Positions 44,201 through 54,650 of a DNA stretch of 64,000 nucleotides are shown here, piece by piece. Origin of the DNA: Lantana camara. Lineage: Eukaryota; Streptophyta; Magnoliopsida; Lamiales; Verbenaceae. Each line of letters starts with the position of its first letter. Position 1 is the stretch's first letter. The stretch is from positions 95,891,001 to 95,955,000 of the forward strand of contig CM074861.1 of NCBI GenBank assembly GCA_037501455.1, read 5' to 3'. The position numbers were made by a program, and so were the translations under genes. Under the pieces are notes generated by a model. That model saw only the letters and a list, made by a program, of their open reading frames with translations, did not search any database and was not told the DNA's origin.

Positions 44201-47089
44201 GTTAAGAGGTAAAGTTGACCCGTACTCGCCGGGTATTTGAATTCTTTTGTTATTTTGATTATGAAACGGGATAGGCTCTTTCGATTTCAATAAGAGATTT
44301 TTATGTTAAGGTTTGAATCATTATGAATATAAGAATCCTTATGAGTTTTTAATTATGAATCTTCATGAGTTTTGTTATGAATCCCTATGAGTTTTAATAT
44401 GAATCCATATGCATTTCTGAATCTATGAATCCTTACGAGTTTTCAAATTTAAGAAGATATGAATATATGTATAAATATGAGTTTTTTTTGGAAAATGGAT
44501 TTGGTATGCAAAACCCTACTCCCGGTTCATAATCTTTCTTTAGATGCGTGCTCTGCTCCTTATTACGTATAAGGTGTTGGAAAACACGAATCAGAAAGCA
44601 GCGGAATTTAAAAAATTTCCCAACAAAAGGATCTGGGACTCGCAATCGTGTATCCAAATTCGTAAAGATAGAAAACTTACTTTTCTTTTATTCTTTCTTG
44701 AAGCGTTTCAAGCCACCCAAGAACGCTCTTCTCACGGCTTGATCCCCTCTCCTTGGTAAAGCTCGAATCTTCAAACTTCTAACTTGAAGCTCTCTAGAGA
44801 TAGTCCACCAACTTGATCACAATCTAACTAGTAAGGATGCTAGTTCTCTAGTTAGTGTTTAGGCTTAACCTAGGGTTTTTATTTAATCTTGGAGAAAGGA
44901 AGGTGTTCAACACATGAACCAAAAGAATTGCCAATTAGCTCTAAAGGGGAGCATGAGCTCCCGTATATATAGGTAAGGGGAGGGACGGCCGAACCCAATC
45001 CTTGTTGGGCAAGGATTTGGTCCCTCTCTCTCCTATTACTTGATCATCAAGTATTTTCCAACTTTGACTTTGAATTCTAATTCAAATCAACTTTCAAGAG
45101 AGCTAAAATATCCAAACTAATTTTTTGGATAATTTTATACTTTATTTATTTAAAATAAATAACTTATTTTATCTAATTAATTAATTCACAATTAATTAAC
45201 TAGATTATTTTTCTCATAAATAAGACTTTCTTTTTAGTTCAAAATTAAACCAAAGTCTATTAAATAATTAACAAATTAATTATTTAATCACCAAATAATT
45301 ATTCACGCACATGCACACGTGTCCCACACCTGTGATTTCACACGTGTGGAACCCTTTGGCCCGATTAATTCGTTTAATCATTTTAAAGCCTCAACTCATG
45401 TAACCAAGTTGTTGTGTGTGACCCTCTAGGTTCTCAATTCATTAAAGCAGTGACCCTAATTAATTAATTCACTAATTAACTAATCAATCCACAGATTAAA
45501 CGACCACAGTCTAGCAACAGGTGTTTAACCCCTAGCTGAATTGGAATGTTCGGATTCGACCGAACCTTTAAGTCATTGATTCATGTGAGATACAATCCTC
45601 CTACTTACTATCTGTAAACCAAGATCTAGGGCAAGGGAATAATCAGAACCCTAATAATCCGGTCTTAAAGCTAAGTGCATTTCATATCCATTTGATCTCA
45701 ATCCAAGAAACCCTTTTCTTGATGTCTTGATCTACTGCCTTGGCCAAGGACTCCATATGGCATATGAATGACTTACACAATAAGAGATCACCTTGCAAAT
45801 GCAAGTGTAGGTCCTTTCTTGATTCTCATTCACTTTCATGAATCACTTGTGCAGCCCCAGCATAAGCCTTGAATCAGTTGTCTAAGGCGACACCCTTTAA
45901 AGCTTATACCTAAGACTACAGAGTTAACTCATAAAGTGACAAGGAACCTCAAGTCTAAGGATCAATTAATCACATCAATGACTCGTGAGATATTTCCTAA
46001 TCTGGAAGTTTCCATTTCCTAAAATAGAAACTTCCTTTCCCATTTAGGAATGCTCTCACACGGGGCACCTCAGTGAACTTACTTATTAAAGTAAGCACCC
46101 TCATGTTTCACGCACGTATCAACTATACACTTTGCACCTCCATGAAACAAGGTGGTCCTTCTTAAGGGCGTGATCACACAAGCAAGCCTTAGAGGAGTCA
46201 GGTTGACACTCCCACTGTCTGTAGGACTCATCGGCTTGGAGTATTTTACTAATCATGACTTATGTGATATAGGGCTCGTTTCATGAACCATTTCACCTAA
46301 ATGGTAGAGTCCTAAAGTCATCAGGATTAGGGGAGTTCTCATACATGCACAGCTAAAGTAAACGCATATCAAACAAGAGCATATAGAGAAGTGTTGAATC
46401 AATTCGTTATTTCATTCAAAGATTGTCTGTGATTACAATAAGGAAAAGCACAAAGCGGATATACAATCGGCTTTCTAGGGCACTATTCCTAACATAGGGT
46501 GTGTGTGTTTAGCCCCTCACTCAGTCAATGGACTGACCCTCGCCCCACCTTTGTTTTAGTTTGCAGGTCCAGGTTATTGGTCGAGCTAGGCGACTTTGTC
46601 TTGTCTGTTGAGTCCGTGTCTATTGAGTCTTTGTCCATTTGATTAAGTTCTGTATCTCTGATCTGCATACGTTTGTAATTATGTAAATATTATGGTATAA
46701 TCTGCACAGGTTTCTACCTTATGAATGCTTGATATTTCAGGACAAGTTAGGACAGTTGCTCGGATTAGTTGAACCCGTTTTGATATATGTTATCCGGGAT
46801 AGGTTAGGACAGGTTCTTGATTTAGTTGAACCCATTTAATTGATTTATTAAATGGATGGTTTTATTATGCATGCTATGTAAAGTTTTTGAAAGTTCATGT
46901 TTGTATCGTTTCCGCATTCAGGTTTTGCATATTTTTCCACTTGTACAGGGTTTAGATACAGCATAGCTTAGGTTGGATTTTCGTTTGTCACCCGTTCACT
47001 GTGACTTGGTGCGTCTGCGGACTTTCCATTTCGTACACGTGTCGGGTCATAGTGCGGGGGTATGGTGCCCCACCGCTTGGGGTGCTACA
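41226..47089 (+). mobile_element. Gypsy-type solo LTR H, with nested LTR
   Basis: Begins TGTAACATCCCG and ends GGGGTGCTACA, the terminal form common in plant Tekay-like chromovirus LTRs. Flanked by AAATG (41221-41225) and AAGTG (47090-47094), a 5-bp duplication with one transition. Without the nested LTR and its 5-bp duplication it is about 3.94 kb, with no PBS, gag or pol, so a solo LTR is the simplest reading. A TATA-like GATATAATA at 41523 followed by CT-rich sequence suggests plus orientation. The 200-codon minus frame at 41868-42470 has no recognisable domain. Confidence 0.7.
44575..46494 (-). repeat. Solo LTR of family 1 nested in H
   Basis: 1920 bp, TGTTGGAAAACACG to CTATTCCTAACA in plus orientation, with flanks TAAGG (left) and TAGGG (right), a duplication with one mismatch. 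No PBS or PPT on either side, so it arose by LTR-LTR recombination of a full element. Confidence 0.85.
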
Positions 47090-47094
47090 AAGTG

Positions 47095-48578
47095 CATCAC
47101 AAAAGCAATTAGCAGATAACATGTCCTAGCAAGATACTAATTATGAGATGATCATGGGTATCCTATCTTATGTGCAATTATGGGAGCCACTCCATAATCA
47201 CTAGTTCTAACATTCATGCCACATAAGACAATTCATATCACATAGGGGTACAGAATTAAATGGAAAACCATATCTATTACATTAATATAAACCCTTCTAA
47301 ACATTTTGAGGGGTCTTCTCTTATGACCACCATTCTTCAAGTGTTCCTTTTGGATCCTTCTTGCCCCTTGGGTGCTTGTCTTCAAAATGAAAGAAAAATC
47401 CTCACTTCCTAAGTTCTACTTTCTTAACATAAAGTAATATGACTCAATCTTCATATCGATCATAGACAAATACACGGGGCATACCCCGGCCCAAAAACAA
47501 TAATAAGGACAGCCAAATAATAAACACATAACAATACGCACATAAGTAAGGCTACAACCCCAATTTAAATAATGCAACTATAGGCCTCTGACCCCAATTG
47601 AAATCATCCATGTGCAGAATTTAAAATATACATAAGACTAACCCATGATCACCTAAACTAGCATGCTTCTGCTTGAATTTAAATTTACCAATTAAATTTA
47701 AAATTCCCTTGACTTCAAGTTACAAATAACTTAACTAATTTGAATATTAGTTCATTATTCAAGAATTTATTCAAAATCGAACACAGATCAATTTGATAAA
47801 ATCTCAATTAATACAAAATTAAATTTTTGTCAAAATTATCATTCAAAGTGGTTTATATTAATTTTCTCAAAAAATAAGAACCTGACTTTAATTCATAAAA
47901 ATCCCAAATTGTATATTTATTTCAAATAAAGAATTTTATAAAATTAAAAACAAATTTTAAATAAAACAAGATTTTACCAAACGGGATTTCACGAAACTTG
48001 GAAAACACAAAACGAAAAGGCATCCTGAAATAGCCCGTGCGAGGCGCACGGCCGCCCCAGCAAGTGCTCGCACAAGGCGCGCGCGAGCAGGCAACACTGC
48101 TAAAACGAAAGGCAGCAAGCGCCACATAGCAGCGCGCTGGCCTGCGCGCATAGCTGCGCTGGCCGAGCACGGCTGCGTGGCTGGGCGAGAGGGGAATGAG
48201 GGCGGGCGGCTGTGCTAGGGGGGCCTAGGCATTGCGACAGTGCATGTGCGGGTTACGGTGGAACCGCGGGGGGGGGGGGGGGGGGGGCAACTTGCCACCC
48301 CATGCGCGTACATGTGGCTCTGATTCTCATTTAGTAATTTCAAAAATTTTAAGCAATCTAATTTTGAATTAAAACAGTTCAAAAACATTCCGAATTAAAA
48401 TAACTTAACACCAAATTGAAATGAAAACAGTTTTTCAAGAATTTTCAAGAAACTGTTTTGATCTAGTCAATTCGCATTTCAAACAAAAAAAATATGAATA
48501 CACAACACATATCCAAATTCAAGAATTTTTAGTCAAAATTCGAAAAGTAGTAAAGATACAATACGAACGTTGCAAGGT
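47095..48578 (-). other. Leader of element F, PBS-proximal part
   Basis: Contains inverted repeat CGGGGCATACCCCG at 47475-47488, the GC-rich island about 48000-48320 and a G20 run at 48268-48287. Confidence 0.7.
48268..48287 (+). repeat. Homopolymer of 20 guanines
   Basis: Uninterrupted G run in the GC island of F; it is absent from D, the closest copy (31800-31840). Length is uncertain for technical reasons. Confidence 0.8.
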
Positions 48579-48591
48579 GGCTCTGATACCA
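48579..48591 (-). other. Primer-binding site of F
   Basis: Minus-strand TGGTATCAGAGCC, intact, 2 nt inside the LTR start at 48594. Confidence 0.9.
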
Positions 48592-48593
48592 CT

Positions 48594-48779
48594 TGTTGGA
48601 AAAATATCAGAGTGTATGCAGCGGAAGTTTAAAATTTTTTCCAAAAGTAGATCTAAAAGACTTGCAATGTTCGTATCGTATCGTTGGGTGTTTCAAGAAA
48701 CTCACTTTGATTGAAACTTTTTTGTGACGCCGATACCGCTTATCGAACACCCTTCAAGCGGAATGTCCCTCGAACGTCC
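48594..48779 (-). repeat. 5' LTR of F, first piece
   Basis: 186 bp from TGTTGGAAAAATATC to the CGTCC duplication, where G is inserted; continues at 58822. Confidence 0.9.
48775..48779. repeat. Target-site duplication CGTCC of element G
   Basis: CGTCC at 48775-48779 and again at 58822-58826, exactly abutting the G LTRs. Confidence 0.95.
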
Positions 48780-50727
48780 TGTTGGAAAACACGAATCAGA
48801 AAGCAGCGGAATTTAAAAAATTTTCCCAACAAAAGGACCTTCAACTCACAATCGTGTAACCAAATTCGTAAAGATAGAAAACTTACTTTTCTTTTGTTCT
48901 TTCTTGAAGCGTTTCAAGCCACCCAAGAACGCTCTTCTCGCGGCTTGATCCCCTCTCCTTGGTAAAGCTCGAATCTTCAAACTTTTAACTTGAAGTCTCT
49001 AGAGAAAGTCTACCAACTTGATCACAATCTAACTAGTAAGGATGCTAGTTCTCTAGTTACTGTTTAGGCTTAACCTAGGGTTTAATATAATCTTGGAGAA
49101 AGGAAGGTGTTCAACACATGAACCAAGAATTGTCAATTAGCTCTAAAGGGGAGCATGAGCTCCCCTATATATAGGAAAGGGGAGGGACGGCCGAACCTAG
49201 TCCTTATGGACAAAGGATTTGGTCCCTCACTCTCCTATTACTTGATCATCAAGTATTTTCCAACTTTGACTTTGAATTCTAATTCAAGTCAACTTTTAAG
49301 AGAGCTAAAAATATCCAAACTATTTTTGGATAATTTTATACTTTATTTAATATAAAATAAATAACTTATTTTTATCTAATTAATTAATTCGTAATTAATT
49401 AACTAGATTATTTTCTCCAAAATTAGACTTTCTTTTTAATTCAAAATTAAACCAAAGTCTATTAAATAATTAACTAATTAATTATTCAATATATATATAA
49501 TATATATATACACACGTGTGTGACACGTGTCACAGTGACACGTGTCACTCACGTGAGCCACACGTGTGACTTCACACGTGTGGAACCCTCTTGGCCCGAT
49601 TAACTCGTTTAATCATTTTAAAGCCTCAACTCATGTAACCAAGTTGTTGTGTGTGACCCTCTAGGTTCTCAATTCAATTAGCAGTGACCCTAATTAATTA
49701 ATTCACTAATTAATTAATCAGTCCACAGATTAAACGACCATAGTCTAGCAACAGGTGTTTAACCCCTAGCTGAATTGGAATGTTCGGATTCGACAGAACC
49801 TTTAAGTCATTGATTCATGTGAGATACAATCCTCCTACTTACTATCTCTCAACCAAGATCTAGGGCAAGGGAATAATCAGAACCCTAATAATCCGGTCTT
49901 AAAGCTAAGTGCATTTCATATCCATTTGATCTCAATCCAAGAAACCCTTTTCTTGATGTCTTGATCTACTGCCTTGGCCAAGGACTCCATATGGCATATG
50001 AATGACTTACACAATAAGAGATCACCTTACAAATGCAAGTGTAGGTCCTTTCTTGATTCTCATTCACTTTCATGAGTCACTTGTGCAGCCCCAGCATAAG
50101 CCTTGAATCAGTTGTCTAAGGCGACACCCTTTAAAGCTTATACCAAAGACTACAGAGTTAACTCATAAAGTAACATGGAACCTCAAGTCTAAGGATCAAT
50201 TAATCACATCAATGACTCGTGAGATATTTCCTAATCTGGAAGTTTCCATTTCCTGAAATAGAAACTTCCTTTCCCATTTAGGAATGTTCTCACACGGGGC
50301 ACCTCAGTGAACTTACTTATTAAAGCAAGCACCCTCATGTATGACGCACGTATCAACTATACACTTTCCACCTCCATGAAACAAGGTGGTCCTTCTTAAG
50401 GGCGTGATCCCACAAGCAAGCCTTAGAGGAGTCAGGTTGACACTCCCACTGTCTGTAGGACTCATCGTCTTGGAGTATTTTACTAATCATGACTTATGTG
50501 ATATAGGGCTCGTTTCATGAACCATTTCGCCTAAATGGTAGAGTCCTAAAGTCATCAGGATTAGGGGAGTTCTCATACATGCACAGCTAAAGTAAACGCA
50601 TACCAAACAAGAGCATATAAAGAAGTGTTGCCTCAATTCGTTATTTCATTCAAAGATTGTCTGTGATTACAATAAGGAAAAGCACAAAGCGGATATACAA
50701 TCGGCTTTTAGGGCACTATTCCTAACA
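48780..50727 (-). repeat. 3' LTR of element G
   Basis: 1948 bp; G-box cluster at about 49511-49583 with six CACGTG cores, TATA-like TATATATA near 49166. Confidence 0.95.
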
Positions 50728-50741
50728 ATCTCCCACTTGCC
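50728..50741 (-). other. Polypurine tract of G
   Basis: Minus-strand GGCAAGTGGGAGAT adjoining the 3' LTR. Confidence 0.75.
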
Positions 50742-50743
50742 CG

Positions 50744-51387
50744 TCAAAGCCATTCTAAAGCTACTCTAAGTCCCATCTTCTGAAGATGACCTTGGAAAGC
50801 TTCTCGACTAAGGGGTTTAGTAAGTGGATCTGCCACGTTCTCTGCTGATGTGACCCTCTCAATTAGCACATCTCCTCTTTTGATAATATCACGGATTAGG
50901 TGATACTTTCTCATAATGTGCTTGGTCCGTTGGTGAGATCTTGGTTCTCTTGCTTGAGCAACCGCCCCAGTGTTGTCACAAAACACAGTAATGGGGTCTT
51001 TCATGCTAGGAACAACATTCAACTCTTGAATGAAGTTTCTAATCCAAACACCTTCCTTAGCTGCATCATTTGCAGCTAAGTATTCGGCCTCAGTGGTGTA
51101 GTTTGCTTGGAACTCTTCCAACTCACTGCTCCGCCGTTTAGGCAGAAAATGTATCCTGACATTGACTTAAAATCATCTAAGTCAGATGCAAAGCTTGCAT
51201 CGCAGTATCCTTCGACAGTAAGATCTTTCTGACCTCCGTAAATTAAGAATAAATCTTTAGTACTTTTCAAGTACTTAAGAATATTCTTCACGGCAGCCCA
51301 ATGACCATCTCCAGGGTCAGATTGGAAACGACTCGTTACACTAAGTGCATAAGCCACATCCGGTCGAGTACATAACATTGCATACAT
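50744..51387 (-). pseudogene. RT end and RNase H of G
   Basis: Two overlapping frames, 51076-51387 (MYAMLCTRPDVAYALSV to VSWKSSKQTT) and 50744-51121 (TTEAEYLAANDAAKE to the native C-terminus). The 13-base deletion joins them out of frame. Confidence 0.8.
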
Positions 51388-51395
51388 TATGCTAC

Positions 51396-51977
51396 CTATT
51401 GCTGACGCATAAGGTGTATGAGCATTCTCTCCTTCTCAAGGTTAGTCTTAGGACACATCTTCTTTGAAAGACATGTTCCTACACTCATAGGAAGGTTTTT
51501 AACCTTTGCTGACTCCATATTGAATCTCTTCAATACTTTGTCAATGTACATCGATTGTGATAGTCCTATTAACCTTCTAGATCTATCTCTATAGATTTTA
51601 ATTCCAAGGATATAGGACGCATCACCAAGATCTTTCATCTCGAATTGGTTCGATAACCATAACTTAGTCACTTTCATGTCATCCTTCGAATTCCCAATAA
51701 GAAGGATGTCATCAACATAAAGTACTAAGAATTGCACTGAGGTCTCCAATTCCTTTCTATACACACATGATTCATTCGTAATTTGGATGAAGCCAAACGC
51801 TTTGACCGATTCATCAAATCGAATGTTCCAATTCCTAGAAGCCTGTTTCAATCCATAGATTGATCTTTGGAGTTTGCAAACCTTTTGTTCACTCCCACTG
51901 AATGTGAAACCTATGGGTTGCTCCATATAAATGTCTTTATCAATGTCACCATTGAGAAAGGCAGTTTTCACATCCAT
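51396..51977 (-). CDS. RT central part of G
   Basis: 193 codons from MDVKTAFLNGDIDKDIYMEQ through LVLYVDDILLIGNS to MCPKTNLEKERM; the last residues are out of frame after a lost base. Confidence 0.75.
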   Translation of the reverse strand: MDVKTAFLNGDIDKDIYMEQPIGFTFSGSEQKVCKLQRSIYGLKQASRNWNIRFDESVKAFGFIQITNESCVYRKELETSVQFLVLYVDDILLIGNSKDDMKVTKLWLSNQFEMKDLGDASYILGIKIYRDRSRRLIGLSQSMYIDKVLKRFNMESAKVKNLPMSVGTCLSKKMCPKTNLEKERMLIHLMRQQ

Positions 51978-53725
51978 TTGCCATATCTCATAGTCATAAT
52001 ATGCAGCAATGCAGGCATGATTCGAATGGACTTTTGCATTGCAACTGGTGAAAAGGTTTCGTCAAAGTCTACGCCGGGTCTTTGAGTGAATCCTTTTGCA
52101 ACCAGTCTTGCCTTGTAGGCTGCAATGCTTCCATCAACTCCAAGCTTTCTCTTAAAGATCCATTTGCAACCTATGGGTTTGACCCCATCAGGCAAATCTA
52201 CCAAGGTCCAAACTTGGTTGGAGTTCATGGAATCCATTTCGGATTTCATGGCTTCTATCCACTGTTCAGAGTCAGAATCTGAAAGTGCCTCCTCATATGT
52301 TAAAGGATCATTATCCTTTTGAGAGATTTCATGGAAGAATCCATACCATCTCTCCGGTTGTCTAGGAGTGCGTTCAGAACGCCTTAGAGGAGGATTTTCA
52401 TGTGTATCAAAATTCGTGATTGGTTGTGGTTGATCAGAGTGGGACGTTTCTTCAGTGGGTGGTGTGGGGTCACTTTGTACTTCTTCTAATTCTATGATCT
52501 TGCCTTTCTTTTCTTTAAGGAACGGTTCCTCAAGAAAAGTGGCATTTCTGGAAACAAACACCTTTTGCTCAGATTGATCATAGAAATAGTATCCTATGGA
52601 TTCCTTAGGATAACCTACAAAGTAGCATAAGTTAGAACGAGATTCTAACTTATCTCCCACTGTCCTCTTCACATAAGCAGGACAACCCCAAATTCTTAAG
52701 TAAGAATAACTAGGGATTTTACCATGCCACATTTCATAGGGCGTCTTGGGGACTGACTTAGAGGGAACTAGATTCAGAATCTTTGCTGCACTTTCTAGGG
52801 CATAACCCCAGAAAAATGGTGGTAAGTCAGTGAAACTCATCATGGAACGAACCATATCAAGTAGGGTTCGATTCCTTCTCTCAGAAACTCCATTAAGCTG
52901 AGGAGTTCCCGGAGGAGTCCACTGAGAGATAATCCCATTATCTTTGAGATGATTAAGGAATTCTTCACTAAGATACTCGCCTCCTCGATCAGATCGAAGT
53001 GCTTTGATCTTGTGACCAGTTTGGTTCTCAACCTCCTTTTGAAATTCCAAGAATTTCTCAAAAGCATCAGATTTATACTTCATTAAGTATACATAACCAT
53101 ACCGACTAAAGTCATCAGTAAAGGTTATGAAGTGCTGATGATTGTTTCTAGTGCTTACACTAAGTGGTCCACAAACATCAGTATGGATCAAATCCAAAAC
53201 CTCAGTGGCACGTTCCACAGTTCCTTTGAAAGGAACTTTGGACATCTTTCCTTTGAGACAGGATTCGCAAGAAGTCAACTCTTTGAGATCATTTTCAGAG
53301 AATGATCCTAAAGTGTTTATCTTGCTAATTCTGTTCTTGGAAATGTGTCCTAATCTAGCGTGCCATAAGGGAGCTGAAACTTTGTCATCTCTCTTACGCT
53401 TTGTTTCTCGTTGTATATTCATAATATTGATATTTTGAGTTAGGTAAAGTCCATTACTTAGAGTACCGATGTGAACGGAAGAGTTGTTCCGTTTGATAAA
53501 ATATTTACCATTCTTAATATAAGTTTCATAACCTTCACAATCTAATATTGGAACTGAAATTATATTACGAATAATGCTCGGTACATAAAGGACTTTGTTT
53601 AATACTAACTCAAAACTACCTAAATCTAATCTGATTGTGCCTAAAGCTCGAGCTTCAACGTTTGAGCCATCGCCGATCTTCAAGACACATTCTCCTTCTT
53701 TGAGTTGTTGGACCTCACTTAGCAT
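51968..53725 (-). CDS. Protease end, integrase and RT N-terminus of G
   Basis: 585 codons. The first Met is internal, just after the protease DTG. Holds the integrase zinc domain (HARLGHISKNR, CESCLKGKM), the full DD35E core including SQWTPPGTPQLNG and SERRNRTLLDM, and RT up to FSPVAMQKSIRIM, where a lost base shifts the frame. It encodes an uninterrupted integrase, unlike C. Confidence 0.8.
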   Translation of the reverse strand: MLSEVQQLKEGECVLKIGDGSNVEARALGTIRLDLGSFELVLNKVLYVPSIIRNIISVPILDCEGYETYIKNGKYFIKRNNSSVHIGTLSNGLYLTQNINIMNIQRETKRKRDDKVSAPLWHARLGHISKNRISKINTLGSFSENDLKELTSCESCLKGKMSKVPFKGTVERATEVLDLIHTDVCGPLSVSTRNNHQHFITFTDDFSRYGYVYLMKYKSDAFEKFLEFQKEVENQTGHKIKALRSDRGGEYLSEEFLNHLKDNGIISQWTPPGTPQLNGVSERRNRTLLDMVRSMMSFTDLPPFFWGYALESAAKILNLVPSKSVPKTPYEMWHGKIPSYSYLRIWGCPAYVKRTVGDKLESRSNLCYFVGYPKESIGYYFYDQSEQKVFVSRNATFLEEPFLKEKKGKIIELEEVQSDPTPPTEETSHSDQPQPITNFDTHENPPLRRSERTPRQPERWYGFFHEISQKDNDPLTYEEALSDSDSEQWIEAMKSEMDSMNSNQVWTLVDLPDGVKPIGCKWIFKRKLGVDGSIAAYKARLVAKGFTQRPGVDFDETFSPVAMQKSIRIMPALLHIMTMRYGKWM

Positions 53726-53823
53726 CTGTACATCATTACAGATATGAGTTCCACAACCGGTATCAAGTACCCAAGAACTAGAATTAATAGAAAGATTTAC
53801 TTCAACGAGAAAGATACCTTTCT

Positions 53824-54582
53824 TTAGAGTAGCCTTATACTCTGGGCAGTTTCTCCTCCAATGTCCCGCTTTGCCACAATGGAAGCAAACATCCTCTTTC
53901 TGATCACGCTTCTTCTTTTGGGCTTCCCCTTCGAAATGCCACCAGTGGGCCTAAGGGGTTTCTTCTTCTTCTTTTGAGCTTTCTTGCCCTTACCTTTAGA
54001 AGGCCCAGAAGAGGAAGATGGAGCATTCACCATCAAAACCTTATTGTCCTTCTTGATCGTGCTTTCAGCAGTCACAAGCTGACTAATCAGCTCAGCTACA
54101 GTAGCACCAGCATGATTCATGTTGAAGTTAAGGACAAATGGGTTGAATGATGGTGGGAGCGAAGCTAGCAACAAATCCACTGAAAGCTCATCTTTCAGTG
54201 GCATGTCCATGGAAGCAAGTTTCTCAGTAAGGGCAAGAAACTTGAGTCCATATTCATGGACACTTGAACCTTCCCTCATTCTCAAGTGGAACAATTCCTT
54301 TGAAGTGTTATACCTTGTAACACGTTCATGAGGGCGGTAAAGTTGCTCTAAGTGGTCGTAAATCTCCCAAGCGAATTCCATGGCCTCATGTTGCCTTTGC
54401 AAGTCCGGAGACATGTTAGCCAACATAAGGCAACGGGCTTGGAGATTATCATCCTTCCACTTCTGAATCGCGTCCCGCTCGGCCCGAGTGGGAGCCTCCC
54501 CTTCGGGACTAGGCTCCCCTTCGAAGAGAACATAAGTTCTCTTCTCAGAATCTAAAAAATGATTTTTAGATTCCTCAGCCAA
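53824..54582 (-). CDS. Gag segment of G
   Basis: 252 codons between the first two frameshifts, covering most of Gag (YVLFEGEPSPEG through LLASLPPSFNPFVLNFNMN). The first 10 residues and the C-terminal 35 or so are out of the true frame. The zinc knuckle lies in the next frame. Confidence 0.7.
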   Translation of the reverse strand: MAEESKNHFLDSEKRTYVLFEGEPSPEGEAPTRAERDAIQKWKDDNLQARCLMLANMSPDLQRQHEAMEFAWEIYDHLEQLYRPHERVTRYNTSKELFHLRMREGSSVHEYGLKFLALTEKLASMDMPLKDELSVDLLLASLPPSFNPFVLNFNMNHAGATVAELISQLVTAESTIKKDNKVLMVNAPSSSSGPSKGKGKKAQKKKKKPLRPTGGISKGKPKRRSVIRKRMFASIVAKRDIGGETAQSIRLL

Positions 54583-54650
54583 TCAGAATAGTTGGGACCA
54601 GTCAACTTGTTTGACTCGAGGATCGATACAAGAGGGTTTTTGGTTGCCAT

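Larger units (their letters stand above)
50744..54650 (-). pseudogene. Copia gag-pol of G, five indels
   Basis: Start ATG 54650, end TGA 50744-50746. Compared with C: a run of six T where A and C have four (+2) near 54554 in Gag; one base lost near 53930 before the zinc knuckle; one lost near 52013 in RT; one lost near 51420 after RT; 13 bases lost near 51097, deleting the DST part of the RNase H DSTTEAEY block. The codon that is TGA in C is Trp here. YVDD (about 51710), integrase D/D/E and the protease DTG (about 53758) are intact in sequence. Confidence 0.9.
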
